64,000 nt of DNA from Calidifontibacillus erzurumensis (lineage in GTDB: Bacteria; Bacillota; Bacilli; Bacillales; Bacillaceae_J): assembly GCF_013303125.1 (NCBI RefSeq), contig NZ_JABTTE010000015.1:27690-91689 (forward strand), read 5' to 3'. This document shows, piece after piece, positions 63,977 to 64,000 of this stretch. Position numbers and translations under genes: made by a program. How positions within the stretch are numbered: the first letter of the stretch is position 1; every line of letters starts with the position of its first letter. Under the pieces are notes generated by a model. That model was not told where the DNA came from. It saw only the letters and a list, made by a program, of their open reading frames with translations, and did no database searches.

Positions 63977-64000
63977 CCGTATCATAAATAGATGCGGTTT
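63977..64000 (+). other. right SCC-like attachment site
   Basis: An exact 24-bp copy of the rlmH 3' end, including TATCATAA (63980-63987), preceded by GACGAA, so the last five codons of RlmH (EPYHK and stop) are reproduced. The window ends here. 63807-63976 shows no gene. Confidence 0.75.

Noticed and set aside
48963..64000. Antiphage or resistance module as SCC cargo
   Set aside because: No restriction, toxin-antitoxin, abortive-infection, mec-like or metal-resistance gene was recognised among the island genes.

Overview
The window is a replication-origin region of a low-GC Bacillaceae chromosome (relative of Bacillus, Geobacillus or Caldibacillus). The gene order is the B. subtilis origin order, read here with the gyrase side on the left. 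Positions 18-12717 hold guaB, yaaC, an HD-GYP gene, gyrA, gyrB, remB, recF, the S4 gene yaaA, dnaN and dnaA. All of these except yaaC are on the minus strand. DnaA boxes lie in the dnaN-dnaA gap and the dnaA-rpmH gap, so replication starts between about 11.2 and 13.2 kb and most genes point away from it. No rRNA or tRNA gene was seen.

From 13.4 to 22.7 kb the plus strand carries rpmH-rnpA-yidC-jag, mnmE-mnmG-rsmG, noc, and parA-parB. Four perfect parS sites (19867, 22472, 31173, 42768) and one degenerate site (2030) form the centromere. From 22.8 to 30 kb come a cysteine desulfurase-like enzyme, small membrane proteins, yyaC, a YkvI-type transporter, yyzM, ychF and rpsF-ssb-rpsR. From 30 to 32.5 kb there is a lipoprotein, about 1.7 kb of decayed sequence, and then a second full-length rpsR. 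Core genes resume with yybS-gdpP-rplI-dnaB, purA behind a PurR-type operator, an M23 peptidase, the walRKHIJ-htrC operon, a CxxH/CxxC mini-protein and rlmH (48.5-48.95 kb).

The last 15 kb (48.96-64.0 kb) looks like accessory DNA. The 3' end of rlmH is repeated at the right edge of the window: 24 identical bases, at 48935-48958 and 63977-64000. This sequence contains TATCATAA and resembles the rlmH (orfX) attachment site used by staphylococcal cassette chromosome (SCC) elements. A weaker third copy lies at 52507. The interval holds a DoxX protein behind a Fur-box-like site, IS21-type debris, a CE4 deacetylase, an AlkD-like protein, a YcdB-like protein, an unusual MCP/Cache protein, a broken Lrp gene, a tartrate/D-malate dehydrogenase, and a YdaL/YdaM-like exopolysaccharide cluster (DUF2334, broken GT2, GH113-like). 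I see no ccr recombinase gene. If this is an SCC-type cassette, its recombinase must lie to the right of the window or have been lost.

The accessory part also shows a two-copy miniature inverted-repeat element with 8-bp target duplications. One copy truncates the DUF2334 gene; the other is itself interrupted by a second miniature element with its own 8-bp duplication. A probable group II intron relic follows. Deletions and frameshifts in several genes suggest the island is decaying, while the core region is intact and conventional.
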